In this document: positions 7,173 to 14,180 of the stretch, in pieces
Layout of the letters: every line of letters starts with the position of its first letter
Numbering within the stretch: position 1 is the stretch's first letter
Assembly (NCBI GenBank): GCA_031406575.1
Contig: JANOHP010000209.1
Location: 1 to 17,690, forward strand
DNA from: Ga0077555 sp031406575
GTDB lineage: Bacteria > Pseudomonadota > Alphaproteobacteria > Rhizobiales > Hyphomicrobiaceae
Reading direction: 5' to 3'
Length of the DNA stretch: 17,690 nt
Notes under the pieces: generated by a model
The model's database searches: none
Told to the model about the DNA's origin: nothing
Seen by the model: only the letters and a program-made list of their open reading frames with translations
Program-made: the position numbers and the translations under genes

Positions 7173-7961
7173 TCCTGCGCTGTCTCTCAGAGGCACGATG
7201 AGTCGCTTGTAGCGCATTCGTGATCGGCCTGAATGCGGCCAACGCACGATCGCATCGATGTCCGCTATGCGGGGCTCATTGGCCTTGAAGGCCTCTGCGT
7301 AAGACGCCGCCACCCAACGGCCATACTGACGGTCGGGTTGCTCCTCGATTGGCGCACCCACTGCACACGTGCGCCACGTTTCATAGGGGGCAAACAAGCC
7401 ATCGCCGAAGGCTTGAAACGTCAATCGTTCGCTGTTGGCGGCCTTGCCGACCATGACATATCGATCGCCCAACGCATCCAGGACGAGCTGTTTCAGCACG
7501 TGCTGCCCCGACGGCGCCGACAGGCTCGACCAATTCCTCACGATCTGGCTCAGCGGGGAGGCTGGATGCAGTTCGTCGAGACGCAGGGACCGCGACAAAA
7601 AATCGTCCGGCCGCGCGTTTTCGGCTTGCGCGATCATCGCCTCGATGCGCCGGAGCGCCACGTCCGTCGAGCGTATGAGTTCGTAGGACCAGCCGGCGCC
7701 CAGTGACGAGACGACCACGCGCTCCGACTGGGCGCGCCGCAGCCATCGGCTGACGCCGCGCCAGCACGCCTCGCTGATCAGCGAGGGCCGCAGGCGCAAT
7801 TGGCACGAAGCGCCGTAATTATCGATCCCCACGAACCCCAGGTTCGCAATGGCGTAGTCGACGAATTCACTTCCCGAGTAAGGCGAGCCGAAGGCTTCGC
7901 GCAGCTTCCTGGAGGTGCCCGGCCATTCGATGCCGGCATCATCGATCAAGAGCACAGACAT
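7107..7961 (-). CDS. PAS_5-like domain protein of unknown function
   Basis: This is a 284-residue soluble protein. The C-terminal third (about 178-280) looks like the alphaproteobacterial PAS_5-type domain: RLTFQAFGDGL at its start, then GAPIEEQPDRQYGRWVA, EPRIADIDAIVR, RYKRLIVPLRD and a closing GGPLFDNQIDLR. Proteins with this domain usually carry no output domain, and their role is unknown. The N-terminal half (1-110) has no match I can name; it contains a glycine/serine segment VVSSLGAGWSYELIR (83-97). GAGGGG lies 4 nt before the ATG at 7959-7961, a good start. It converges on and overlaps the plus-strand gene ending at 7172. A sensory or regulatory role is inferred only from the PAS-like domain. 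Confidence 0.8.
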   Translation of the reverse strand: MSVLLIDDAGIEWPGTSRKLREAFGSPYSGSEFVDYAIANLGFVGIDNYGASCQLRLRPSLISEACWRGVSRWLRRAQSERVVVSSLGAGWSYELIRSTDVALRRIEAMIAQAENARPDDFLSRSLRLDELHPASPLSQIVRNWSSLSAPSGQHVLKQLVLDALGDRYVMVGKAANSERLTFQAFGDGLFAPYETWRTCAVGAPIEEQPDRQYGRWVAASYAEAFKANEPRIADIDAIVRWPHSGRSRMRYKRLIVPLRDSAGLPVLLGGPLFDNQIDLRARTK

Positions 7962-8177
7962 GTTTCCCCTCGGCAGATCACGCCAGACGTCGACGGCGTG
8001 CGAGCATCATGCCAGGGGTGGCGTTGCGCCTTGTTTGACCGAAAGATCGACATTTTATCGATCTGCTGATTTTGCCGGCGATCCCAAGACATGCACAAGA
8101 CATGCAGATGCCACCAATGTGTCCCGCAGCCACAAAATGGCCATGCCGAGGCGGGCAAATGGCGCCTTGGAGGAGCC
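7962..8177. promoter_or_regulatory. Divergent promoter region with inverted and tandem repeats
   Basis: The spacer between the PAS-like gene and the exported-protein gene carries AGATCGA (8044-8050) and its exact reverse complement TCGATCT (8058-8064), 7 nt apart, in an AT-richer patch. TTGACC (8035-8040) just before it could be a -35 element, but no clear -10 follows at 17 nt. Twenty bases further on, the 11-mer CAAGACATGCA occurs twice head to tail (8085-8106), one helical turn apart. These are candidate operators; the bound protein is unknown. Confidence 0.45.
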
Positions 8178-9131
8178 ATGCGTGTCGTTGCCGTGCTTGT
8201 CGCCGTCTGTTGTCTCGTTTCTGGGTCCGCCTTCGCGGCTGCGCCGCCGCAGCGGCCAATGGGAACGCCGCAGGAGATTCTGCAGTGGATCAACGGCTAT
8301 CGATCCAAGCCCCAGCCTCAGAAGTTGCCGGACGCCGTCAAGGCCATGAGTACGCTGGGCCTTTTTCGGGACCTCGATACCGGTGGCGTCTACCTGGGCT
8401 TCATCGCCGGGGTGCTCGGCGCCAATCCCGCCCGAGCCGAAGCGCTGCTGACGCGTATGTTTCCGATGCCGCCGGAGGACCAGGTTGTCCTGGTGCGCGC
8501 CATCGCCTATTCGGGCCTGCCCGAGTGGAAGGCGCTGCTGTCGAAATTCGCCGAACGGATGCCGGCGCGCAAGGTTCTCATCGAGCGCCACCTCGCCGAC
8601 AAATTGCCGACGCTGGCCACGTTACCGCTCGACCAATCGCCCGCCGCGCTCGACATCTTGTGGGGCAGTTACTTCGGCACCGGGCGCTTCGACGGCATCG
8701 AACGCATCGTCGGGGCACTCGCCTGGGCGAAAGACGGCAACAACGTCGAGCGTCTGACGCTGGGGGCCATGGCGAAGTGGACGCTGGCCAACAATGCACA
8801 GCAGGATAAGCGGTTGCTCGACTACCTGCGCAGCGAGATCAAGCGGCAGCCAAAGCCCATCGCCACGGAAATCGAGGAGGTGGTCGAGGCTGCGGAGACC
8901 TACGAGACGTCGAAGATCCGGCGTGAAGCGATGGCCGCGATCGAAGACTTGAAGCGCAAGGGCCCCGCGAGCGCCCGCAATGCCTCCTGGTGGGGAACGG
9001 CAGGCCAAACGGCGCTGGCGCTGGGCTGTGTCGTCGCCAGTGCCATGGGCCATATCGAGGTCGGAATTCCCTGCGTCATCGGTGGCGTAGCCTCCTCGGC
9101 GGCGCTCAAATTTCTCCTGCCGCAACCCTAG
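8178..9131 (+). CDS. Exported hypothetical protein, all-helical
   Basis: This 317-residue protein begins with a clear Sec signal peptide (MRVVAVLVAV, then CCLVSGSAFA, cleavage near Ala20). The body appears all-helical, with Leu- and Ala-rich amphipathic stretches and no enzymatic motif I recognise (for example SPAALDILWGSYFGTGRFDGIERIVGALAWAK in the middle, shown here only by its flavour of helical repeats). Residues from about 275 on form a hydrophobic glycine-rich segment (ALALGCVVASAMG and IPCVIGGVASSAALKF) that may anchor the protein in a membrane. The ATG at 8178 has GGAGGAG directly upstream; longer in-frame starts from 8091 would hide the signal peptide. Similar orphan proteins are known from rhizobia and relatives, but no role has been assigned that I know of. 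Confidence 0.83.
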   Translation: MRVVAVLVAVCCLVSGSAFAAAPPQRPMGTPQEILQWINGYRSKPQPQKLPDAVKAMSTLGLFRDLDTGGVYLGFIAGVLGANPARAEALLTRMFPMPPEDQVVLVRAIAYSGLPEWKALLSKFAERMPARKVLIERHLADKLPTLATLPLDQSPAALDILWGSYFGTGRFDGIERIVGALAWAKDGNNVERLTLGAMAKWTLANNAQQDKRLLDYLRSEIKRQPKPIATEIEEVVEAAETYETSKIRREAMAAIEDLKRKGPASARNASWWGTAGQTALALGCVVASAMGHIEVGIPCVIGGVASSAALKFLLPQP

Positions 9132-9356
9132 TGGCGTCCCCCGCCGCTCGACCCTCGCCCGAGCGCTCCCGACGAAACCAGCCGGGAGACCAACGAAAAG
9201 TTAACCGGGGACCACCGCAATGCTCGATTTTCGCCATACAAACCGGTAGCATCGACGATGGTAGGTAGGGGTCCATGCCCGCGCACTCGTCGAAAGGCAC
9301 GGCACGCCCTATATAACGCCAGACGAGCCGCGTTCGACACCTTTTCGGGAGCGCAT

Positions 9357-9842
9357 ATGATGCGGGATCGCAATGTACTGGCTGGTGTGTCAGTCGCCCT
9401 CACAGGCGTCGTGGCCGCGCTGGCGCTGGGCGCCGTGGTCGTCGGGAGCAGCCCTCGAGCCCTGCTCGCCCGCAGCTATACCCAGTCCCTCGCCAGCGTG
9501 CCCACCGCCTGGGAACGGCGCCTGACCGGCGATCTGTGGCTCAGCAATGCGCCAACGGCCGACGCTGGCCGGGGTGGGGTCGCGACTGCAATCGGGCCGT
9601 TGCACCAAGCGCTGTCTGTCGGGGATCAGATCAAGATCTCATCGCGCGCCGGCGTCGATGAAACGATCGAGGTCACAGCGCTCGAGGCCTTCGACGGCGA
9701 CGCCATGGGGTTGACCGGCCTGCAGCTTCAAGTCGTCACGGGCAAGCCTATCGGTGCCGCCACCGGCCTCGTGGTGCGCTTCCTGTTTGCGGTGGACGTG
9801 CCGACCGCACCACTGCCGCCCACGAGCGACCGCAGCCTGTAA
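9357..9842 (+). CDS. Membrane-anchored hypothetical protein
   Basis: This is a 161-residue protein with one N-terminal transmembrane segment (about 7-30, VLAGVSVALTGVVAALALG), probably an uncleaved anchor with the rest outside the cytoplasm. Residues 84-146 look like a small beta domain: ALSVGDQIKIS, ETIEVTALEAFDG, LQLQVVTG and LVVRFLFAVD. The C-terminus is Pro/Thr-rich. I cannot name the family. GGGAG (9347-9351) precedes two adjacent ATG codons, 9357 and 9360; either could be used. It ends 30 bp from the convergent HAD gene. The 225-bp gap before it contains a CTATATAACG patch near 9309-9318 that could be a -10 region. Confidence 0.75.
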   Translation: MMRDRNVLAGVSVALTGVVAALALGAVVVGSSPRALLARSYTQSLASVPTAWERRLTGDLWLSNAPTADAGRGGVATAIGPLHQALSVGDQIKISSRAGVDETIEVTALEAFDGDAMGLTGLQLQVVTGKPIGAATGLVVRFLFAVDVPTAPLPPTSDRSL

Positions 9843-9872
9843 CAGCGCGCGGTCGCTGCACTGACCGGCGTC

Positions 9873-10598
9873 TCAGACGCCCAGAGCGTCCGCGAGACCC
9901 GAAAAATCCGCGACGATGAGATCGGGCTGATGGGGCGACTGGCCATACGGCCGGCGGCGACGGTCGATGAACACCGAGCGAAAGCCATAGGATTTCGCGC
10001 CGATGCAATCGAACGCGTGATTGGCCACGAAAATGCAGCTCGATCGCTCGATGTGGGACCAGCGCGCGGTGATGAGCTGATCCGCCGTGGCATAGGTTTT
10101 CCAGTGCGGTTTGAAATACCCCGCCTCCTGCACCGAAATCGTCATGTCGAAGGGGTGGCCGATGTAGGGCTTGGCCGCCTCCAACATGTCCCGATCACCG
10201 TTCGACAGAATGACGAGTTTGTAGCGCGTGGCGAGCCGGGCCAGCGCCGCCAGAACATCTGGGAACGGCGTCAATTTTTCGATTTCCGCCACGAGCCACG
10301 CCACCTCGTCTTGCGTGTGGGCGATGCCGCTGCGCTCCATCACCTGCGACACAGCCCGATGGCCAATCTGGCGATAGGGCGTGTGGCCGCGATCGAGCAA
10401 CGCATCGATCATGCTGTCTTCGAAATGCGTGCGCCGCCACCACGTCACGAAACTCGACGGATTTCCCGTCCAGCCTTTCGATCGCAAGAACGGCGTCACG
10501 GCCTGGGTCAGGCCCTTCTGCATATCGACGACGGTGCCGTACTGATCGAAAATCAGCGCATGGCCCTCGCGGCGCAACAGATCGATCGTTTCTGCCAT
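9873..10598 (-). CDS. HAD-superfamily hydrolase, haloacid dehalogenase type II-like
   Basis: This 241-residue cytosolic hydrolase resembles L-2-haloacid dehalogenases, which use an Asp nucleophile to displace halide from short 2-halo acids. Motif I is FDQYGT with Asp18 and Thr22; the Arg equivalent to Arg41 of L-DEX is in TWWRR (about Arg55); motif II is ILSNG (Ser132); the Lys is Lys163 in YFKP with Tyr169 six residues on; Asp197 is in FDCIGAK. However, the segment that is SSNAWD in classical enzymes is ANHAFD here, so the water-positioning Ser175 and Asn177 equivalents are Ala192 and His194. That makes true dehalogenase activity doubtful. The start at 10598 has GAGAGG upstream; an ATG at 10622 lacks one. 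It is a single gene between a convergent and a divergent neighbour. Confidence 0.87.
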   Translation of the reverse strand: MAETIDLLRREGHALIFDQYGTVVDMQKGLTQAVTPFLRSKGWTGNPSSFVTWWRRTHFEDSMIDALLDRGHTPYRQIGHRAVSQVMERSGIAHTQDEVAWLVAEIEKLTPFPDVLAALARLATRYKLVILSNGDRDMLEAAKPYIGHPFDMTISVQEAGYFKPHWKTYATADQLITARWSHIERSSCIFVANHAFDCIGAKSYGFRSVFIDRRRRPYGQSPHQPDLIVADFSGLADALGV

Positions 10599-10770
10599 GG
10601 CGGTGGAGCCTCTCGAGCGCATGAGCGAGCTTTGCCCATGTCAATCATTTCGGGCCGGCGCATGCAAGAGGCCGCGCAATCCGTGCGGACTTTGCGCTCC
10701 ATCAATAAACCGCCGACCGTCTCGTGATCAGATCGCCTGCCGATGTCGGTTTCATCTCGAGGAGGGCAGA

Positions 10771-11076
10771 ATGAAAATGTGGAGAACGCTCGTACTGGCC
10801 GCGGGCCTCGGGGCGGCGGGACAGGTCGTGGCTCATGCTGCCCCAGCCACGCTCGTGACAGGTGCGTTGCAAACGGCAGCGGGTCCCTCTCTCGTCCAGA
10901 AGACTCACGGCTGCCACCGATCGGCGCAAGACAGCATGGATGGATGGCACCGCCATGTCGGGGCTTATTGCGACTGGGTCCGCGCGTCACGATCGCGATC
11001 GAGCCCGTACGCGCGCTGCCGCACACGCTGCCAGTACATTGGTCCCATCAAAACGTGCAAACGCGTCTGCAATTGA
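10771..11076 (+). CDS. Small secreted six-cysteine protein
   Basis: The 101-residue product has a Sec signal peptide (MKMWRTLVLAAGLGAAGQ, cleavage likely after AHA at 21-23). The mature part of about 78 residues contains exactly six cysteines, C48, C67, C83, C87, C96 and C100, so three disulphides are possible in the periplasm or outside. The spacing ends in two CxxxC pairs. A GCHR...GWHRHVGAYC stretch recalls small His/Cys-rich exported proteins of unknown function common in rhizobia. The ribosome binding site GAGGAGGG, a few bases before the ATG, is among the best in the window. Function unknown; no neighbour explains it. Confidence 0.78.
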   Translation: MKMWRTLVLAAGLGAAGQVVAHAAPATLVTGALQTAAGPSLVQKTHGCHRSAQDSMDGWHRHVGAYCDWVRASRSRSSPYARCRTRCQYIGPIKTCKRVCN

Positions 11077-11382
11077 CGGGCGAGGCGCCGACACCCGATC
11101 CGGGGATCTCATCGGGGAAGGCCGGCAGAGCGACGGCGCTCGACTCGCGAAATAACGAGCGTCGTGTTCGCGCATCAACACAATACGAACACACTTATGC
11201 CGCATGTGTGGCGGGTCGCCTCGCGTCACTCCGGGCTTTCGCGGTTCCTGTCAAAAATCGCTGCAGCGGTCGCGCCGGAGTCCCACCCACAATCGAAGCA
11301 GACCCTGTCAACGCTGATGCGGTGGACGGTCGATGGCCAGTGCGGCGTCGGCGTCCCAACAACGAGAAGGTCGAGGACTCCC
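11077..11382. other. Intergenic region with small inverted repeats
   Basis: These 306 bases contain no frame with a plausible start signal. GTGTTCG (11164-11170) and CGAACAC (11186-11192) form a perfect 7-bp inverted repeat around 15 nt, and there is a CGCTCG/CGAGCG pair just before it. A promoter for the 45-residue gene at 11383 is expected here but I cannot pick it out. Nothing in it resembles a known RNA gene. Confidence 0.4.
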
Positions 11383-11520
11383 ATGGCCAAAGGCGAGAGA
11401 AAATCGAATCGCGAAGTTCGCAAGCCGAAGAAGACGGCTGCGGAAAAGACCGCCGGAAATACTGTTCCGTCCACGATGGCGAAACTGTTCAAATCCGACA
11501 CCAAAGCGAAAAAGAAATAA
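11383..11520 (+). CDS. Small lysine-rich basic protein, 45 residues
   Basis: The product is only 45 residues and very basic, starting MAKGERKSNREVRKPKK and ending in KAKKK, with no hydrophobic segment. GAGGA (11373-11377) lies 5 nt before the ATG, and the frame ends at a TAA. Short proteins with the MAKG-x-RSN-x-E-x-KKPK style of N-terminus occur widely as hypothetical proteins in alpha- and betaproteobacteria, which supports a real gene. A nucleic-acid or ribosome-associated role is possible from the charge alone but is speculative. It is followed by a perfect 9-bp hairpin at 11531-11551 and then by a one-TM protein gene on the same strand. Confidence 0.68.
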   Translation: MAKGERKSNREVRKPKKTAAEKTAGNTVPSTMAKLFKSDTKAKKK

Positions 11521-11530
11521 CGAGCTGGAC

Positions 11531-11551
11531 ACCCGTGGTTCGACCACGGGT
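11531..11551 (+). terminator. Perfect 9-bp hairpin after the 45-residue gene
   Basis: ACCCGTGGT (11531-11539) pairs with ACCACGGGT (11543-11551) around a TCG loop. It lies 10 nt after the stop codon and 42 nt before the next gene's ATG. There is no T-run, so it may be a weak or factor-dependent terminator, or a structure that protects the upstream mRNA and lowers expression of the next gene. Confidence 0.5.
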
Positions 11552-11592
11552 CGTCTCGGCCGTTCCACCGCATTTTTGAAAAGGTGTCCGTC

Positions 11593-11946
11593 ATGCAACT
11601 ACCCGCCGAAACGAAGCCTGCCGTTTGGGGTGCCATCGGTGGCGCCATTGCGCTCGCCGTCATCGGCTTTACGTGGGGCGGCTGGGTGACCGGAAGCACC
11701 GTCGCCTCCTTGAACAAGCAGGCGGCCTCCAAAGCCGTGATTGCTGTTCTGGCCCCCATCTGCGTCGACAATTACGCGCGCGCGACCGACACGGGCAAAC
11801 AACTTGCGGAGCTGAAAAAGATCAGCTCCTGGCAGCAGGCTGCATTCGTCGAAAAAACCGGCTGGGCCAAAATACCGGGCATCAACTCGGTCGACTCTGG
11901 GATGGCGACCGTCTGCGCCGAGATGATCCTGGCGCTCAAGTCGTGA
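11593..11946 (+). CDS. One-TM hypothetical protein
   Basis: The 117-residue protein has a short cytoplasmic start, one transmembrane segment (about 10-34, AVWGAIGGAIALAVIGF) and a soluble part. Residues 38-60 are an Ala-rich helix ending in LAPICVDN. The later segment ISSWQQAAFVEKTGWAKIPG and two cysteines, C57 and C108, are the parts most likely to be conserved. The protein type is frequent in rhizobia and relatives but unassigned. AAAAGG lies 8 nt before the ATG at 11593; a GTG at 11584 is in frame but overlaps that site. It follows the lysine-rich small gene on the same strand. Confidence 0.8.
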   Translation: MQLPAETKPAVWGAIGGAIALAVIGFTWGGWVTGSTVASLNKQAASKAVIAVLAPICVDNYARATDTGKQLAELKKISSWQQAAFVEKTGWAKIPGINSVDSGMATVCAEMILALKS

Positions 11947-11961
11947 TGTGACGAGTACGCT

Positions 11962-11992
11962 CGAGGGGGCGCGCGAGTCGCTGCCCCCCTCG
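11962..11992 (+). terminator. GC-rich hairpin after the one-TM gene
   Basis: CGAGGGGGC (11962-11970) pairs with GCCCCCCTCG (11983-11992) with a single bulged C and a 12-nt loop, starting 16 nt after the stop. There is no T-run, so termination efficiency is uncertain. Confidence 0.4.
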
Positions 11993-12060
11993 CCGCGACA
12001 AGCGACGGCCTCAGCTTATTTCGCCGGGAGTAGCCCCTCACCTCGAGAGGACCGAGCAGC

Positions 12061-12453
12061 GTGTCGCTGATGCAGCGCGTCAGGCAGTGGGCCCGCATCA
12101 TTGCGACAGACGTCGTCGCGCTTTATCTGGCGGCGCGGGATGTGCGCACGCCGTGCACCGCCAAGGCCGTTGCTCTCGCCGTTACGGCTTATGCCCTCAG
12201 TCCGATCGATCTCATTCCCGATGTCATCCCGATTCTGGGACTTCTGGATGACGCCGTGATCCTGCCCCTGGGCATCATGCTCGCAGTCCGCATGGTGGGT
12301 CGCGAGGTAATGGCGGACTGCCGCTCGCGTGCCGCCGATATGGACCACCTTCCCTCCAGCCGCACGGGTGCCGCTCTGATCGTCGGGCTGTGGATCATGG
12401 CCGTTGCCGCCGCCCGGTGGTGGCTCGCCCCGGTCCTGGGCTATGGTGCGTGA
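12061..12453 (+). CDS. DUF1232 (YkvA-like) membrane protein
   Basis: The 130-residue protein has the DUF1232 signature YALSPIDLIPDVIPILGLLDD, here residues 44-64 in two parts: a hydrophobic helix and turn with the SPIDLIPD box, then the LLDD box. A second hydrophobic helix (about 103-126, AALIVGLWIM) anchors the C-terminus. The family is widespread in bacteria and has no agreed function. The start is a GTG at 12061 with GAGAGG 10 nt upstream; the ATG at 12070 is an alternative. The gene is on the same strand as its neighbours but separated by over 60 bp from the LLM gene, so co-transcription is uncertain. Confidence 0.88.
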   Translation: MSLMQRVRQWARIIATDVVALYLAARDVRTPCTAKAVALAVTAYALSPIDLIPDVIPILGLLDDAVILPLGIMLAVRMVGREVMADCRSRAADMDHLPSSRTGAALIVGLWIMAVAAARWWLAPVLGYGA

Positions 12454-12521
12454 CATCGGGCCGCCCGCTGCGCTAGCTTCTCTCCCAATTCGAAACGCAC
12501 AGCGCTGGGGGAGTGAAGCCG

Positions 12522-13634
12522 ATGGCGAGACCACCGCGATACGCCATTCAAATCGGTGCCGTCGATACGCATGGCGCCAGCGACCGGCAGATGTATGCCG
12601 AGGCGATCGGCGACGCACAGCTGGTGCAGAGCCTGGGCTACAACGCGGCTTGGGTCGTCGAGCATCATTTTTCCGATTATTACCCCACGCCCAATCCGCT
12701 GATGCTGCTGTCCCACATCGCAGCAGCTTGCCCGGGCTTGGGGCTGGGCACCGCCGTCATGGTGTTGCCCTGGTACGACCCCGTTCGCTTTGCCGAAGAT
12801 GTGGCCATGCTGGCGACACTGGTCGAGGGTGAACTGCACATCGGCATGGGACGCGGCACGGCCAAGCTCGAGTACGACGCGCTACGCGTGCCGATGAACG
12901 AGGCGCGCGACCGCTTCCTGGAATGCTGGGACGTCACCAAGCTCGCGCTGCAAGGTAAGCCGTTCACGTATGAGGGCCGCTTCGTCAAACTCGACCGTCC
13001 CATCACCGTGCGCCCGATCGTCGACAAGGACCGGATGCCGAAATTCTACGGCGCCATCGGCAGCCCCGAGAGCGCGGAGATCATGGGTGCGCTGGGCCTG
13101 CCGCCACTGTCGCTGTCGCAGTTTCCCGACTACATGCTGCAGAAAATTCTCGCCCGCTGGCGCCAGAAGGCCAGCGAGAACGGCCACCCCACCGACGTGT
13201 CCCTGCCCGTCAGCACGAAGTGCTTCATCGGCGACACCGATGCGTTGGCGCGGGAAGAAGCGCGCCATCACCTCGCGCGGTTCTACAAACTTCAAGCCGA
13301 GCACTACACCACCGACACCACGCCCTGGGGCGACATCAAAGGTTACGAGCAATTCGCAAAGATTTTCGGCAACATGAACCTGATGGGCGATCCCGCCCAG
13401 ATCGACCCGATTCTCGATCGCAGTCTCGTCGGTTCGCCCGAAACCGTCGCGCGCCGCATCGCCGAGCTAAAGGCCTTGGGCTTCGATTATTTCCTCGTCT
13501 CCAATGCGACGCACGGTGTGCCACGCGAGGCGCGCCACCGGATGATGCGCCGCTTCGCCCAGGAGGTGATACCCAGGGTCGCCGAGTTGCCGATCCCGGA
13601 CGCGCCACAGGTGCGCGTGCGCGCGGCGGAGTAA
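12522..13634 (+). CDS. LLM-class flavin-dependent oxidoreductase (bacterial luciferase-like)
   Basis: This is a 370-residue TIM-barrel monooxygenase of the luciferase-like family, which uses reduced FMN or F420 with O2 or a hydride acceptor. The signature AWVVEHHFSDYY lies at about 42-53, LGLGTAVMVLPWYDPVRFAED at 73-93 is the usual flavin-side segment (given here by its ends LGLGTAV and RFAED), and GMGRGTAKLEYDAL follows. SLVGSPETVARRIAEL near 305-320 is the common C-terminal block. GGGGAG lies 8 nt before the ATG at 12522; the GTG at 12513 would overlap that site. It heads a plus-strand set with the CMD-like and lactonase-like genes (gaps 61 and 80 bp), which suggests a role in oxygenating a compound that is then ring-opened. 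Whether it uses FMN or F420 cannot be decided. Confidence 0.9.
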   Translation: MARPPRYAIQIGAVDTHGASDRQMYAEAIGDAQLVQSLGYNAAWVVEHHFSDYYPTPNPLMLLSHIAAACPGLGLGTAVMVLPWYDPVRFAEDVAMLATLVEGELHIGMGRGTAKLEYDALRVPMNEARDRFLECWDVTKLALQGKPFTYEGRFVKLDRPITVRPIVDKDRMPKFYGAIGSPESAEIMGALGLPPLSLSQFPDYMLQKILARWRQKASENGHPTDVSLPVSTKCFIGDTDALAREEARHHLARFYKLQAEHYTTDTTPWGDIKGYEQFAKIFGNMNLMGDPAQIDPILDRSLVGSPETVARRIAELKALGFDYFLVSNATHGVPREARHRMMRRFAQEVIPRVAELPIPDAPQVRVRAAE

Positions 13635-13636
13635 AG

Positions 13637-13656
13637 GTCGGACTTTCTGATCCGAC
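13637..13656 (+). promoter_or_regulatory. Short hairpin in the LLM-CMD intergenic gap
   Basis: GTCGGA (13637-13642) pairs with TCCGAC (13651-13656) around 8 nt, directly after the stop of the LLM gene and 40 nt before the next ATG. It may be a 3' stabilising or weak attenuating structure. No T-run follows. Confidence 0.35.
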
Positions 13657-13695
13657 TTCCGACGTGCCATCGAACAAAAAACAGAGGAAACATCC

Positions 13696-14100
13696 ATGAA
13701 AAGCGATCTCTACAAAAAAGGCGAAGCGGTTCGGCGCAAACTGCGCGGGGACGCTGATTTCGAAAAGAACATGAAGGAGTATGCGGCCGACCCGCATACC
13801 AAGAAATTCATCGATCTGGCGACCGAGACCGTGTTCGGCGCGTTGTGGGCGCGCGAGACGCTCGACTACAAGACGCGCGCGCTGATCTGCGTCATCACCG
13901 ATGCGACGATGGGCCGACATGCGGAACTCGACATTCATCTGCGCTTCGCCCTGAAAGAAGGCTGGACCGAGGACGAACTCGTGGAAGTGCTCCTGCACAT
14001 GTCCGGCTATGTCGGCGTGCCGCTGATCCGCGAGGCGATCTATTGCGCCAAGGATGTGTTCGCCGACGAGCGCAAAAAGGCGAAAAAAGCCAAGAAATAA
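13696..14100 (+). CDS. Carboxymuconolactone decarboxylase family protein
   Basis: The 134-residue protein is all-helical and of PcaC length. The CMD domain (about 40-122) includes LDYKTRALICVITDATMGRHAELDIH, listed here by its pieces: KTRALICVI (59-67), GRHAELDIH (73-81), ALKEGWTEDELVEVLLH (85-101) and GYVGVPLIREAI (104-115). It lacks the CxxC pair of AhpD-type peroxidase members, so it is of the PcaC or uncharacterised decarboxylase/isomerase type. The C-terminus is a lysine tail (KKAKKAKK). GAGGAA stands before the ATG. As the middle gene between an LLM oxygenase and a lactonase-like hydrolase it fits a ring-cleavage or lactone pathway; the actual substrate is unknown. Confidence 0.92.
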   Translation: MKSDLYKKGEAVRRKLRGDADFEKNMKEYAADPHTKKFIDLATETVFGALWARETLDYKTRALICVITDATMGRHAELDIHLRFALKEGWTEDELVEVLLHMSGYVGVPLIREAIYCAKDVFADERKKAKKAKK

Positions 14101-14180
14101 AATGGCAGTGGCCCCGTGAGCCTCTGTCTCGCGGGTTCTCGATTTCACCTTTGATGACAACCCATTTCGAGGTGATGTCC

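Noticed and set aside
9145..9165. CGCTCG/CGAGCG hairpin after the exported-protein gene as a terminator
   Set aside because: Only a 6-bp stem with a 9-nt loop and no T-run; in DNA this rich in GC such pairs arise often by chance.
11262..11271. CGCTGCAGCG perfect 10-bp palindrome as an operator
   Set aside because: Short, made of common high-GC words, and with no second copy or promoter nearby.
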